A DNA stretch of 64,000 nt from Azospirillum brasilense (GCF_008365405.1 NZ_QOKV01000007.1:1-64000), one strand, 5' to 3'; counted from the stretch's first letter, positions 7,617-18,000 are shown. A program made the numbers and translations. The notes: generated from the letters alone by a model not told the origin.

Positions 7617-9809
7617 ATGAAGTTCGACACTCCCGCGACCACCAACCCGATCGACCAGCTGAAGGTGGTGGGCAAGCCGACCGACCGCATCGACGGTCCG
7701 CTGAAGACGACGGGAAAAGCCACCTACGCCTATGAATGGCACGACGTGGCGCCGAACGTCGCCTATGGCTGGGTCATCGGCTCGGGCATCGCCAAGGGGC
7801 GCATCGCGTCCATGGATTTGGAGGCGGCGCGAAAGGCCCCCGGCGTCGTCGCCATCGTCACGGCGGAGAACGCCGGCTCCCTCGACAAAGGCAAACGCAA
7901 CGCCGCGCCCCTGCTCGGCGGGCCGGAGATCGAACATTACCAGCAGGCCGTCGCCCTGGTGGTGGCGGAGACCTTCGAGCAGGCCCGCACCGCGGCGGGG
8001 CTGGTGCGCATCGACTACACCCCGACGGATGGCGCCTATGATCTGGCCGCGGCCAAGGACAAGGCGGAGAAGACCAAGGACGGCGATTCGGTGGTCGGTG
8101 ATTTCGCGGGGGCCTTCGCGGCGGCTCCCGTGACGCTCGACGAGACCTACACCACGCCGGACGAAAGCCACGCGATGATGGAGCCGCACGCGACCATCGC
8201 CGCCTGGGAGGGCGATCGGCTGACCGTCTGGACCTCCAACCAGATGATCGACTGGATGGTCACCGACCTGTCGGCGACGCTGAAGATGCCGAAGGACAAG
8301 GTGCGCGTCATCTCCCCCTTCATCGGGGGCGGCTTCGGCGGGAAGCTGTTCCTGCGCGCCGACGCGCTGCTGGCGGCGCTCGGCGCGCGGGAGGCCGGGC
8401 GGCCGGTCAAGGTCGGACTGTCGCGGCCCCTGATGATGAACAACACCACCCACCGCCCCGCCACCATCCAGCGCATCCGCATCGGCGCCACGCCGGACGG
8501 CACGATCACCGCCATCGCCCATGAAAGCTGGTCGGGCAACCTGCCCGGCGGCTCGGAGGAGACGGCGACCGACCAGACGCGGCTGCTCTACGCCGGGGCG
8601 AACCGCCTGATCGGCAATCGCATCGCCACGCTCGACCTGCCCGAGGGCAACGCCATGCGCGCGCCGGGCGAGGCGTCGGGCATGATGGCGCTGGAGGTCG
8701 CGATGGACGAGATGGCGGAGAAGCTGGGCATGGACCCGGTGGAATTCCGCATCCGCAACGACACCCAGACCGACCCCGCCGATCCCAACCGGGCCTTCTC
8801 GCAGCGCCAGCTCGTGCAATGCCTGCGCCTGGGGGCGGAGCGGTTCGGCTGGGCCAAACGCAACCCGAAGCCGGGACAGGTGCGCGACGGGCGCTGGCTG
8901 GTCGGGCTGGGGATGGCGGCGGCCTTCCGCAACAACCTGCTGACCAAGTCGGCGGCGCGGGTGCGGCTGGACCAGCGTGGGATCGTGACGGTCGAAACCG
9001 ACATGACCGACATCGGCACCGGCAGCTACACCATCATCGCCCAGACCGCGGCGGAGATGATGGGGGTGGGTCTGGACAAGGTGGCGGTGCGGCTCGGCGA
9101 TTCGAGCTTCCCGGTGTCCGCCGGGTCGGGCGGCCAATGGGGCGCCAACAACGCCACCGCCGGGGTCTACGCCGCCTGCGTGAAGCTGCGCGAGGCGGTG
9201 GCGCAGAAACTGGGGGTCAACTCCGCCGACGCGCAGTTCGTGGACGGGCAGGTCGTCGCCGGCAACCGCAAGATCCCGCTGACCGAAGCGGCGGGCGCCG
9301 ACGGCCTGTCCGCCGAGGACGGCATCGAATACGGCGACCTCGACAAGAAATACCAGCAGTCGACCTTCGGCGCCCATTACGTGGAAGCCGCGGTGGACGC
9401 GGCGACCGGCGAGATCCGTGTGCGGCGGATGCTGGCGGTCTGTGCGGCGGGCCGCATCCTGAACCCGAAGTCGGCGCGCAGTCAGGTGATCGGCGCCATG
9501 ACCATGGGCGTCGGCGCCGCGCTGATGGAGGAACTGGCGCTCGACAAACGGACGGGCTTCTTCGTCAACCACGACCTCGCCGGTTACGAGGTGCCGGTCC
9601 ACGCCGACATCCCGCATCAGGAGGTGATCTTCCTGGACGAGGCCGACCCGATCTCCTCGCCGATGAAGGCCAAGGGGGTGGGCGAGTTGGGACTGTGCGG
9701 GGTGGGGGCGGCGGTCGCCAACGCGGTCCACAACGCGACGGGCCTGCGGGTGCGCGAGTACCCGATCACGCTCGACAAGTTCCTGGACCGGTTGCCGGCG
9801 GTGGGGTGA
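7617..9809 (+). CDS. paoC: Periplasmic aldehyde oxidoreductase, molybdenum-cofactor subunit PaoC
   Basis: The 730-residue large subunit has the two-domain layout of the family: the a/b hammerhead domain at about 20-130 (VGKPTDRIDGPLKTTGKATY) and the molybdopterin-binding domain after it, with FIGGGFGGKLFLRAD, NAMRAPGEASGMMALE, GSGGQWGANNATAGVYAA and KGVGELGLCGVGAA. Glu690 in the last motif is the conserved base that activates the Mo-bound water. It follows paoB after three bases, so paoABC is one operon. The molybdenum is probably bound as molybdopterin cytosine dinucleotide, as in E. coli PaoC, and needs a dedicated chaperone (PaoD/XdhC type) that is not in this window. Aromatic aldehyde detoxification in the periplasm is the family role. 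Confidence 0.88.
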   Translation: MKFDTPATTNPIDQLKVVGKPTDRIDGPLKTTGKATYAYEWHDVAPNVAYGWVIGSGIAKGRIASMDLEAARKAPGVVAIVTAENAGSLDKGKRNAAPLLGGPEIEHYQQAVALVVAETFEQARTAAGLVRIDYTPTDGAYDLAAAKDKAEKTKDGDSVVGDFAGAFAAAPVTLDETYTTPDESHAMMEPHATIAAWEGDRLTVWTSNQMIDWMVTDLSATLKMPKDKVRVISPFIGGGFGGKLFLRADALLAALGAREAGRPVKVGLSRPLMMNNTTHRPATIQRIRIGATPDGTITAIAHESWSGNLPGGSEETATDQTRLLYAGANRLIGNRIATLDLPEGNAMRAPGEASGMMALEVAMDEMAEKLGMDPVEFRIRNDTQTDPADPNRAFSQRQLVQCLRLGAERFGWAKRNPKPGQVRDGRWLVGLGMAAAFRNNLLTKSAARVRLDQRGIVTVETDMTDIGTGSYTIIAQTAAEMMGVGLDKVAVRLGDSSFPVSAGSGGQWGANNATAGVYAACVKLREAVAQKLGVNSADAQFVDGQVVAGNRKIPLTEAAGADGLSAEDGIEYGDLDKKYQQSTFGAHYVEAAVDAATGEIRVRRMLAVCAAGRILNPKSARSQVIGAMTMGVGAALMEELALDKRTGFFVNHDLAGYEVPVHADIPHQEVIFLDEADPISSPMKAKGVGELGLCGVGAAVANAVHNATGLRVREYPITLDKFLDRLPAVG

Positions 9810-9903
9810 GGGAGAGGGGGAAGGGCTTTATGGGTGGGGAAACCCCGCAACGCCGCCGTGCCGACGCTGGTGCGGCGCAGCCCAGGCCTTATATTGGAGG
9901 GCC

Positions 9904-11853
9904 ATGCGCACCCTCCTCCTCGCCCTTTGCGGCATCCTCGCCGCCGCGCCCGGCTGGGCCGCCGGCCTGCACCATGACCTGACCGTCACGCTGGACCCCG
10001 CCGCGCGGCGGCTGGAGGTGGAGGACCGGCTGCGCCTGCCCGCCGGGACGCACCGGCTCCGGCTGGCGCCGGGGCTGGTGGTCGGCGAAGCACGGCTCGA
10101 CGGCGCGCCGGTCGCGGTGCGCGGCAACGCCCTGCCGGTGACCGTGCCGGAGGGTGGGGGCGAATTGCGTCTGCGCTACGCCGGGACCCTGCCGCCCCTG
10201 ACGCCGGAAGCGCGCGGCGGGGGAGGCGGAGCGGAGGGTGCCTATCTGCCTGCCGGCACCGGATGGATTCCGACTCCCGAAAGCGGCGCGGCGGAGCCGC
10301 CCTCCTGGCGCCTGTCGGTCCGCGTGCCGGGGCCTTTCGTCGCGGTGGCGACGGGACGTCTGGTGGAGGAGACGCGCGATGGTGCCAGCTACACCGCGAC
10401 CTTCGCGGAGGAGCGCAGGGTCGAGGAGCCGTCGCTCTTCGCCGGACCGTGGCAGGTGACGGAGCGGATGCATAACGGATTGCGCCTGCGCACCTACTTC
10501 CATCCGGAACAGGCCCCGCTGGCCGACGAGTATCTGGACCTCAGCGCCCGGACCATCGACGCGCAGGCGGCGCGGATCGGCGCCTACCCCTTCGCCGGAT
10601 TCGCGATCCTCTCGGCCCCGCTGCCGGTCGGTCTGGGCTTTCCGGGGCTGACCTACATCGGGCGTTCGGTGATGCCGCTGCCCTTCATCCGCGCCCAGTC
10701 GCTGCCCCACGAGATCCTGCACAACTGGTGGGGCAACGGGGTGCGCGTCGGCGAGGGCGGGAACTGGCCCGGAAATTGGTCGGAGGGGCTGACCACCTTC
10801 ATGGCCGACTACGCGGCGGCCGAGGCGCGCGGAGAGGACGCGGCGCGGGCGATGCGGCTGGACTGGCTGCGCGACTACGCCGCCCTGCCGGCGGAGCGCG
10901 ATTCCGCCCTGATCGATTTCCGGGCCAAGGTCCACGACGCCGCCCAGATTGTCGGCTACGGCAAGGCGGCGATGCTGTTCCATATGCTGCGCGCCGAGAT
11001 CGGGGCGGAGGCCTTCGACGCGGGCATCCGCCGCTTCTGGGAGGAGAAACGCTTCCAGGATGCGGGGTGGGGCGACCTGCGACACGCCTTCGCGGAGGCG
11101 TCGGGGCGCGACCTCGACCCCTTCTTCGCGCAGTGGCTGACCCGCGTCGGGGCGCCGACGCTGGAACTGGTAGCGACGAAGGCCGACGGCGACGGGGTGG
11201 CGCTGACCCTGCGCCAGGGCCAGCCGGCCTACGGCCTGACTGTTCCGGTGGAGGTGCAAACCGCGGCGGGAGTGGAGCGCCTTGCCGTCCGCCTCGACGG
11301 ACGCGAAACGACCGTGACGATCCCGATTGCCGCCGCACCGCGGGCGCTGGCGGTCGATCCGGGCTTCGGCCTGTTCCGCCGTCTGGCGCCGGGGGAGGCG
11401 CCGCCGACCCTGCGCGACGTGACACTGGACCACGCGGCCACCACCGTCATCGCCGCCGCCGACGGCCCCGCGGCGGAGGCCGCCCGCGCGCTGGCCGAGC
11501 GGCTGGCGGACGGCACGCCGCGGATCGCCACTGCTGACCGCATTGATCCCGCTGCTCCGCTCGCCGTGATCGGGACGGCGGGGGAGGTGAACCGGCTGCT
11601 GGTCCGGCTCGGCCTGCCGCCGCTGCCGGACAGCCTCAAGGGGCGCGGGACGGCGCGGGTTTGGACCGCGCGCACGCCGCAGGGCCGCCCGCTGCTGGCG
11701 GTGGCGGCGGACGACGCGGCGGCGCTCCAGGCGCTGCTGCGCCCGCTGCCCCATTACGGGCGGCAGAGCTGGCTGGTCTTCGAGGGCGCCCGCGCCGTGG
11801 ACCGCGGCGTCTGGCCCGCCGGCGACAGCCCGCTGCGTGTGTCTTTCGAGTAG
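9904..11853 (+). CDS. Exported M1-type (gluzincin) metallopeptidase
   Basis: A 649-residue protein with a cleavable signal peptide at 1-20 (RTLLLALCGILAAAPGWAA). The zinc site is at H269: HEILHNWWGNG followed by NWSEGLTTFMADY, that is HEXXH and a downstream glutamate. Canonical M1 peptidases have 18 residues between HEXXH and the glutamate; here there are 20, with the extra residues in a GEGGNWPGN stretch. An N-terminal beta-domain (10-200) and a C-terminal domain of unknown role from about 420 complete it. It is likely periplasmic or outer-surface and may trim peptides. The ribosome site GGAGG sits only three bases from the ATG. Confidence 0.8.
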   Translation: MRTLLLALCGILAAAPGWAAGLHHDLTVTLDPAARRLEVEDRLRLPAGTHRLRLAPGLVVGEARLDGAPVAVRGNALPVTVPEGGGELRLRYAGTLPPLTPEARGGGGGAEGAYLPAGTGWIPTPESGAAEPPSWRLSVRVPGPFVAVATGRLVEETRDGASYTATFAEERRVEEPSLFAGPWQVTERMHNGLRLRTYFHPEQAPLADEYLDLSARTIDAQAARIGAYPFAGFAILSAPLPVGLGFPGLTYIGRSVMPLPFIRAQSLPHEILHNWWGNGVRVGEGGNWPGNWSEGLTTFMADYAAAEARGEDAARAMRLDWLRDYAALPAERDSALIDFRAKVHDAAQIVGYGKAAMLFHMLRAEIGAEAFDAGIRRFWEEKRFQDAGWGDLRHAFAEASGRDLDPFFAQWLTRVGAPTLELVATKADGDGVALTLRQGQPAYGLTVPVEVQTAAGVERLAVRLDGRETTVTIPIAAAPRALAVDPGFGLFRRLAPGEAPPTLRDVTLDHAATTVIAAADGPAAEAARALAERLADGTPRIATADRIDPAAPLAVIGTAGEVNRLLVRLGLPPLPDSLKGRGTARVWTARTPQGRPLLAVAADDAAALQALLRPLPHYGRQSWLVFEGARAVDRGVWPAGDSPLRVSFE

Positions 11854-11949
11854 CCTCGCCCGCCCGGCAGCTGTCCATGGAGCATACCCCGCCTTTGCCT
11901 GTTGTAGGGGAAACGGCGCGCGATGCGCGCGTTCTGCGGGAGAATGCAC

Positions 11950-12591
11950 ATGTCTCGGATGACGAAGACTTTCCTCGGAACCCTGGCCGGCCTCGGCGTG
12001 GCGGCGGCGCTGGCCCTGCCCGCGGCGGCGGCCCCCGGCGACATCCACACGGTGACCGGCGAGAAGGTGAACCTGCGCGCGGCCCCCTCTGACAACGCCT
12101 CGGTCCGCTCCACGGTCACCCGCGGCGACGAGGTGATCGAGCTGAAGCAGGAGGGCAACTGGATCGGCGTGCGCTCGATGCGCACCGGCGAGGAGGGCTG
12201 GGTCTTCGGCGACCTCGTGAAGCGGCAGACGCCGAGCACGCTGGGCGGCGCGTCCTCCGCGGCGTCGGACGCCGGGTTCGGGCGCATCTCCTCGGGATTC
12301 GACGGGCTGCTGGCCGGCATCAACAACCAGCTCGGCTACCGTTTCGCGGAGCGGGTGGAGCAGTCGGGCAACGGCGCGCTGCGCGTCATCCCGACCCAGG
12401 AATGGCTCTACAACACCAGCCGCGAGGCCAAGATCTACGCGGCGCTGGCGCTCTACGAGATGTGGAAGAACCACAACAACGGGCGTCCGGTGAGCGTGGC
12501 ACTGGGTTCCCCCGGCTCCTCCGCCATCGCCATCGAGGATTCGGGGCGTGGGCCGGAGCTGTCGCTGCCCATGATGGGCGCCTCGAAGTAA
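11950..12591 (+). CDS. Exported bacterial SH3-domain protein
   Basis: I chose the ATG at 11950 because GGGAG (11938-11942) is seven bases upstream; ATGs at 11944 and 11959 are possible. The 213-residue product begins with a signal peptide (MTKTFLGTLAGLGVAAALAL, cut after AAA). Next comes an SH3b domain at about 35-90 (VTGEKVNLRAAPSDNASVRS, GDEVIELKQEGNWIGVRS, GEEGWVFGDLV). SH3b domains usually bind cell-wall peptides. The C-terminal half (90-213) has no motif I recognise, beyond a helical WLYNTSREAKIYAALALYEM stretch. It is probably periplasmic. Confidence 0.75.
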   Translation: MSRMTKTFLGTLAGLGVAAALALPAAAAPGDIHTVTGEKVNLRAAPSDNASVRSTVTRGDEVIELKQEGNWIGVRSMRTGEEGWVFGDLVKRQTPSTLGGASSAASDAGFGRISSGFDGLLAGINNQLGYRFAERVEQSGNGALRVIPTQEWLYNTSREAKIYAALALYEMWKNHNNGRPVSVALGSPGSSAIAIEDSGRGPELSLPMMGASK

Positions 12592-12714
12592 AGGGGCTTC
12601 GCGGCGGGGAGGGCATGACGCCGTCCCGCCGCGCCCCATTCTTGATCCGCATCAACGCCAGCGCTCCCCGCCGCCGTCCAAATGCCGCTGTGGCAGGCCG
12701 AAGGGGCGGGGACG

Positions 12715-13842
12715 ATGAAGTACGTCGATGAATTCCGGGACGCGGCGCTGGCCCGCGGCATCGCCACCGCCATCGCGCGGGAGGCGGCGAGCGGGCGGAC
12801 CTATCACCTGATGGAGTTCTGCGGCGGCCACACCCACGCGGTGTCCCGTTACGGCATTCCCGACCTGCTGCCGGACAACGTGCGGATGATCCATGGGCCG
12901 GGCTGCCCGGTCTGCGTCCTGCCGGTGGGGCGGATCGACGACGCCATCGCCATCGCGCGCCAGCCCGGCGTGATCCTGTGCACCTACGGCGACGTGCTGC
13001 GCGTGCCGGGATCGGGGCGGGTCAGCTTGCTGAAGGCGAAGGCCGAGGGGGCGGACGTGCGGATGGTCCTGTCGACCCTGGACGCTCTGCGCATCGCCGA
13101 GGAGAATCCGGACCGCGAGGTGGTCTTCCTCGCCATCGGCTTCGAGACGACCACGCCGCCGACCGCGGTGGCCGTCCACGCCGCCCAGGCCAAGGGCCTG
13201 AGGAATTTCAGCGTCTTCTGCAACCACGTCCTGACCCCCGCGGCCATCCGGGGCATCATGGACAGCCCGGAGGTGCGGAGCATGGGCACGCTGCCGCTCG
13301 ACGGCATCGTCGGGCCGGCGCACGTCTCCGTGGTCATCGGCAGCCGTCCTTACGAATTCGTGGCTGAGGCCTACCACAAGCCGGTGGTGATCGCCGGGTT
13401 CGAACCGCTGGACGTGCTCCAGGCCATCCTGATGCTGATCCGGCAGGCGAACGAGGGGCGGGCGGTTGTGGAGAACCAGTTCACCCGCGCGGTGACCCCG
13501 GACGGCAACCGGAAGGCCCAGGGGATCGTCGCCGACACCTTCGACGTGCGCCCCAGCTTCGAGTGGCGGGGCCTCGGCTCCCTCCCCGACAGCGGCCTGT
13601 GCTTGAGGGAGTGCTTCGCCGCCTTCGACGCGGAGCGGCGCTTCGCCGTACCGGGCCGCGCGGTGCCCGACCACAAGGGCTGCGAGTGCGGCGACATCCT
13701 GCGCGGCGTGAAGAAACCCAGCGATTGCAAGCTGTTCGGCACGGTCTGCACCCCGGAGAATCCGATGGGCTCCTGCATGGTGTCGGCGGAAGGGGGCTGT
13801 GCTGCCCATTACACCTATGGGCGCTTCCGCGACCACCGATAG
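12715..13842 (+). CDS. hypD: [NiFe]-hydrogenase maturation protein HypD
   Basis: The start at 12715 (MKYVDEFRDAALARG) is the usual HypD N-terminus; the product is 375 residues, normal for the family. All signature cysteines are present: MEFCGGHTHAVSRYG and IHGPGCPVCVLPVGR in domain 1, GFETTTPPTAVA in the middle, and the C-terminal 4Fe-4S region with CECGDILRG, DCKLFGTVCTPENPMGSCMVS. HypD works with HypC and HypE to build the Fe(CN)2CO group of NiFe hydrogenases. Neither hypC nor hypE is adjacent: a peptidase/SH3 pair lies upstream and a TRAP binding protein downstream, so this copy is isolated within the window. Confidence 0.93.
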   Translation: MKYVDEFRDAALARGIATAIAREAASGRTYHLMEFCGGHTHAVSRYGIPDLLPDNVRMIHGPGCPVCVLPVGRIDDAIAIARQPGVILCTYGDVLRVPGSGRVSLLKAKAEGADVRMVLSTLDALRIAEENPDREVVFLAIGFETTTPPTAVAVHAAQAKGLRNFSVFCNHVLTPAAIRGIMDSPEVRSMGTLPLDGIVGPAHVSVVIGSRPYEFVAEAYHKPVVIAGFEPLDVLQAILMLIRQANEGRAVVENQFTRAVTPDGNRKAQGIVADTFDVRPSFEWRGLGSLPDSGLCLRECFAAFDAERRFAVPGRAVPDHKGCECGDILRGVKKPSDCKLFGTVCTPENPMGSCMVSAEGGCAAHYTYGRFRDHR

Positions 13843-13852
13843 GCGGTGCCGT

Positions 13853-13879
13853 AACCGTTGGTTTCAACCGCGAACGGTT
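13853..13879. terminator. Inverted repeat after hypD, weak terminator candidate
   Basis: AACCGTT (13853-13859) and AACGGTT (13873-13879) are complementary around a 13-base loop, ending in a short T run. It lies just after hypD and before the promoter of the TRAP binding protein. Confidence 0.35.
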
Positions 13880-13959
13880 TGTCACGAAATATTTCGGCGG
13901 GGAAGCTATTCGCCCATTGCACGGCTAACCTTTTGCGGGGGTTCGGAGGAGGCTGATAG

Positions 13960-15087
<1,128 letters not shown>

Positions 15088-15096
15088 TGAGGGCGC

Positions 15097-15122
15097 GGTG
15101 CGGCGCGTTGGCGCGCCGCACC
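15097..15122. terminator. Strong bidirectional hairpin between TRAP binding protein and a small convergent gene
   Basis: GGTGCGGCGCG (15097-15107) and CGCGCCGCACC (15112-15122) make a perfect 11-bp stem with a TTGG loop, followed by GTTT on plus. It starts ten bases after the TRAP gene and ends ten bases before the stop of the small minus-strand gene. Confidence 0.65.
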
Positions 15123-15132
15123 GTTTCGGCCG

Positions 15133-15345
15133 CTATTGGGCGGCCAGTTTCTGGGACAGACGTTGCAGATCCTGCGACGCGCGGTCGGCGATGCGCTGGG
15201 CGGCCACCAGCGTGTCCGTCAGATTGCCGACGTCCGGCGCGATCTCGCCCGCGGCGTCGGACATCTCGTCCAGGGCCTTCACCGCGGTGTCGATCAGGCG
15301 GATGACCAGCCCCGCGGGGCCGTCGGCGTTGTCATACCCAGCCAT
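15133..15345 (-). CDS. Small conserved-looking hypothetical protein, 70 residues
   Basis: The ATG at 15345 is preceded by GGAG at eight bases, giving a 70-residue acidic protein beginning MAGYDNADGPAGLVIRLIDT. A longer frame up to 15441 has no ribosome site. The sequence looks like two amphipathic helices (IRLIDTAVKALDEMSDAAGE and TLVAAQRIADRASQDLQRL) with no cysteines, no signal and no membrane segment. I do not recognise a family. It sits between the TRAP gene terminator and the ABC-F gene on the same strand. Confidence 0.6.
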   Translation of the reverse strand: MAGYDNADGPAGLVIRLIDTAVKALDEMSDAAGEIAPDVGNLTDTLVAAQRIADRASQDLQRLSQKLAAQ

Positions 15346-15462
15346 TCCAAAATCTCCATGGTTGCGCAACCCAGCCCGAACGACACGGGAAGGAGTTTCC
15401 ATGGAGGGGGCGGCGCGCGCAAGCCGCTTGTTGCGGCGCACACGCTCCCGCCCTGGCCGGCG

Positions 15463-17082
15463 TCAGTGGATGCCTGGCGCTTCCTGCCCGGTGCTCGCAA
15501 CATATTCGGTGTAGCCGCCGCCGTACTGGTGGATGCCCTCCGGCGTCAGCTCCAGCACCCGGTTCGACAGGGCCGCCAGGAAATGCCGGTCGTGCGAGAC
15601 GAACAGCATGGTGCCCTCATAGGCGCCCAGCGCCGAAATCAGCATCTGCTTGGTGTCGAGGTCGAGGTGGTTGGTCGGCTCGTCCAGCACCAGGAAGTTG
15701 GGCGGGTTGAACAGCATGATCGCCATGACCAGCCGGGCCTTCTCGCCGCCGGACAGCACGCGGCACTTCTTCTCCACATCGTCGCCGGAGAAGCCGAAGC
15801 AGCCGGCGAGTGCGCGCAATGCTCCCTGGCTCGCCTGCGGGAAGGAGGTCTCCAGCGATTCGAAGATCGTCTTGTCGCCGTCCAGCAGGTCCATGGCGTG
15901 CTGGGAGAAATAGCCCATGCGCACGCTGCCGCCGACCGCGACGGTGCCGCTGTCCGGCTCGGTCGCGCCGGCCACCAGCTTGAGCAGCGTCGATTTGCCG
16001 GCGCCGTTGACGCCCATGACGCACCAGCGCTCCTTGCGGCGGATCGTCAGGTCCAGCCCCTCGTAGATGGTCCGGCTGCCATAGCCCTTGTGCACGTTCT
16101 TCAGCACCGCGACGTCGTCGCCGGAGCGCGGGGCCGGCGGGAAGTCGAAGGTCACGATCTGGCGGCGCTTGGGCGGCTCGAAGCGCTCGATCTTGTCGAG
16201 CTTCTTCACCCGGCTCTGGACCTGGCTGGCGTGGGAGGCGCGGGCCTTGAAGCGCTCGATGAACTTCAGTTCCTTGGCCAGCATGGCCTGCTGGCGCTCG
16301 AACTGCGCCTCCTGCTGCTTCTCGCGCAGCGCCCGCTGGCGCTCGTAGAAGCCGTAGTCGCCGGAGTAGCTGGTCAGCGACCCGCTGTCGATCTCGATGA
16401 TCTTGTTGACGATGCGGTTCATGAACTCGCGGTCGTGCGAGGTCATCAGCAGGGCGCCCTCGAAGCCCTTCAGGAAGCCTTCCAGCCAGATCAGGCTTTC
16501 GATGTCCAGATGGTTGCTCGGCTCGTCGAGCAGCATGACCTCGGGCCGCATCAGCAGGATGCGGGCCAGCGCCACGCGCATCTTCCAGCCGCCGGACAGC
16601 TTCCCGACGTCCATGTCCATCATCTCCTGGCTGAAGCTGAGGCCGGCGAGCACCTCGCGCGCCTTGCCCTCCAGCTCGTAGCCGCCCAGCTCGTCGAAGC
16701 GGGCCTGGACCTCGCCGTAGCGCTCGATGATGGCGTCTATCTCGTCGGCGCGGTCGGGGTCGGCCATGGCGGCTTCCAGCTCGGCCAGTTCCGCGGCGAC
16801 GGTGCTGACCGGGCCGGCGCCGTCCATCACCTCGGCGACGGCGGAGCGGCCGGACATTTCGCCGACGTCCTGGTTGAAGTAGCCGATGGTCGCCTGCTTC
16901 TCGATCGCCACCTGACCGGTGTCCGGCAAATCCTCGCCGGTGATCATGCGGAACAGCGTCGTCTTGCCCGCCCCGTTGGGACCGACCAGCCCGATCTTTT
17001 CGCCCCGGTTCAACGCCGCCGATGCTTCGAGGAAGAGGATTCGGTGACCATTCTGCTTGCTGATGTTGTCGAAGCGGATCAT
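15463..17082 (-). CDS. ABC-F family ATPase (YbiT/Uup-like)
   Basis: The 539-residue protein has two ABC cassettes on one chain and no membrane segment. Cassette 1 has GLVGPNGAGKTT near residue 35, LSGGWKMRVALAR and LLDEPSNHLD. A charged linker at about 225-320 follows (rich in RQRALREKQQEAQFERQQ). Cassette 2 has MGVNGAGKSTLLKL, LSGGEKARLVMAI and LVLDEPTNHLD. ABC-F proteins bind the ribosomal E site and relieve stalled or non-productive states. The length and linker favour the YbiT subgroup over Uup or EttA, but I cannot place it firmly. It starts 140 bases from the divergent AraC gene. Confidence 0.88.
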   Translation of the reverse strand: MIRFDNISKQNGHRILFLEASAALNRGEKIGLVGPNGAGKTTLFRMITGEDLPDTGQVAIEKQATIGYFNQDVGEMSGRSAVAEVMDGAGPVSTVAAELAELEAAMADPDRADEIDAIIERYGEVQARFDELGGYELEGKAREVLAGLSFSQEMMDMDVGKLSGGWKMRVALARILLMRPEVMLLDEPSNHLDIESLIWLEGFLKGFEGALLMTSHDREFMNRIVNKIIEIDSGSLTSYSGDYGFYERQRALREKQQEAQFERQQAMLAKELKFIERFKARASHASQVQSRVKKLDKIERFEPPKRRQIVTFDFPPAPRSGDDVAVLKNVHKGYGSRTIYEGLDLTIRRKERWCVMGVNGAGKSTLLKLVAGATEPDSGTVAVGGSVRMGYFSQHAMDLLDGDKTIFESLETSFPQASQGALRALAGCFGFSGDDVEKKCRVLSGGEKARLVMAIMLFNPPNFLVLDEPTNHLDLDTKQMLISALGAYEGTMLFVSHDRHFLAALSNRVLELTPEGIHQYGGGYTEYVASTGQEAPGIH

Positions 17083-17222
17083 GTGCGGCTGCGTTCCTGC
17101 GGCGTTGTTCCCATGGCGTGGCGGGGGCTCTTATGCCACAGGATGTGCGGTGCGATGGAGTCCAGATCGGCGCCATGCGAAAATCGCATTCGGGAAACAG
17201 GTCGATGGAAGGAATCGCCGTT

Positions 17223-17921
17223 ATGGGGCGTCCGCCGCAGGTTTGGGACTATTGGCGCCCCACCGGCAGCGGCGGCGGCATCGTCGAGCTGGGAACGGTG
17301 CGCGGCCGCGACGTGGCCCTGCCGGTGCATTTCCATCGTGAGGACCAGCTGACCTTCGTCCTGGCGGGGTGGCGGCGTTTCGTCATTGCGGGCGAGCTGC
17401 GCGAGGCCGGTCCCGGCGAGGGTGTGCACATCCCGGCGGGAACGCCGCACCGCTCGCTGTGCGGGGCCGACGAGGTCGTCTGCGTCAACCTCTACACGCC
17501 GCCCGGCCTGTACGCCGCGCCGGAGGCGATCGCCGGGCTGGCCCGGCACTGGCGCCGGTCGGGCGGGCTGGGCTGGCCCGACCTGACGCGGATCACCGAG
17601 GACCACCGCCGCTCCATCGGGACCGGGGTGGAGCCCGCATCCGCGTTCACGGGGGGCGAGGCGTGGGACAGCGTCGGCGACGCGGCCCGCCGCGCCGGGA
17701 TGAGCCGCGAGGGCTACACCCGCCGGTTCCGCAAGCACCACGGCGTCCCACCCCACGCCTTCCAGCTTCAGGAGCGGCTGAACGACGCGCGGCTGCTGCT
17801 CCGCGCCGGGGAGCCCATCGCGGCGGTTGCGGCGGACACCGGATTCACCGACCAGAGCCATATGGGGCGCTGCTTCCGCCGTGCCTTCGGCGTGACGCCG
17901 GGCCGCTACCGCGCCGGGTAG
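17223..17921 (+). CDS. AraC-family regulator with N-terminal cupin
   Basis: I chose the ATG at 17223 because GGAAGGA (17207-17213) lies nine bases upstream; longer forms from 17118 or 17205 are possible. The 232-residue protein starts with a cupin sensor (PVHFHREDQLTFVLAGWRRF, IPAGTPHRSLCG). It ends with a double helix-turn-helix from about 140 (AARRAGMSREGYTRRFRKHH, and IAAVAADTGFTDQSHMGRCF then FGVTPGRYR). Such proteins usually sense a small ligand and often control a neighbouring transporter; the DMT-type gene begins 79 bases downstream on the same strand and is the obvious candidate. Confidence 0.85.
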   Translation: MGRPPQVWDYWRPTGSGGGIVELGTVRGRDVALPVHFHREDQLTFVLAGWRRFVIAGELREAGPGEGVHIPAGTPHRSLCGADEVVCVNLYTPPGLYAAPEAIAGLARHWRRSGGLGWPDLTRITEDHRRSIGTGVEPASAFTGGEAWDSVGDAARRAGMSREGYTRRFRKHHGVPPHAFQLQERLNDARLLLRAGEPIAAVAADTGFTDQSHMGRCFRRAFGVTPGRYRAG

Positions 17922-18000
17922 GTCACATCCGTACCAGACCGCCGCCGCGCCGCCTGCTACCCATCCGGCATTCACCCACAGCCAATCTTGGGAGCATGGC

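Noticed and set aside
6615-9731. Very long open frame on minus opposite paoB/paoC
   Set aside because: It mirrors the third-position G/C bias of the plus-strand genes, is rich in His/Arg/Gly without domain pattern, and the plus strand carries clear enzyme motifs.
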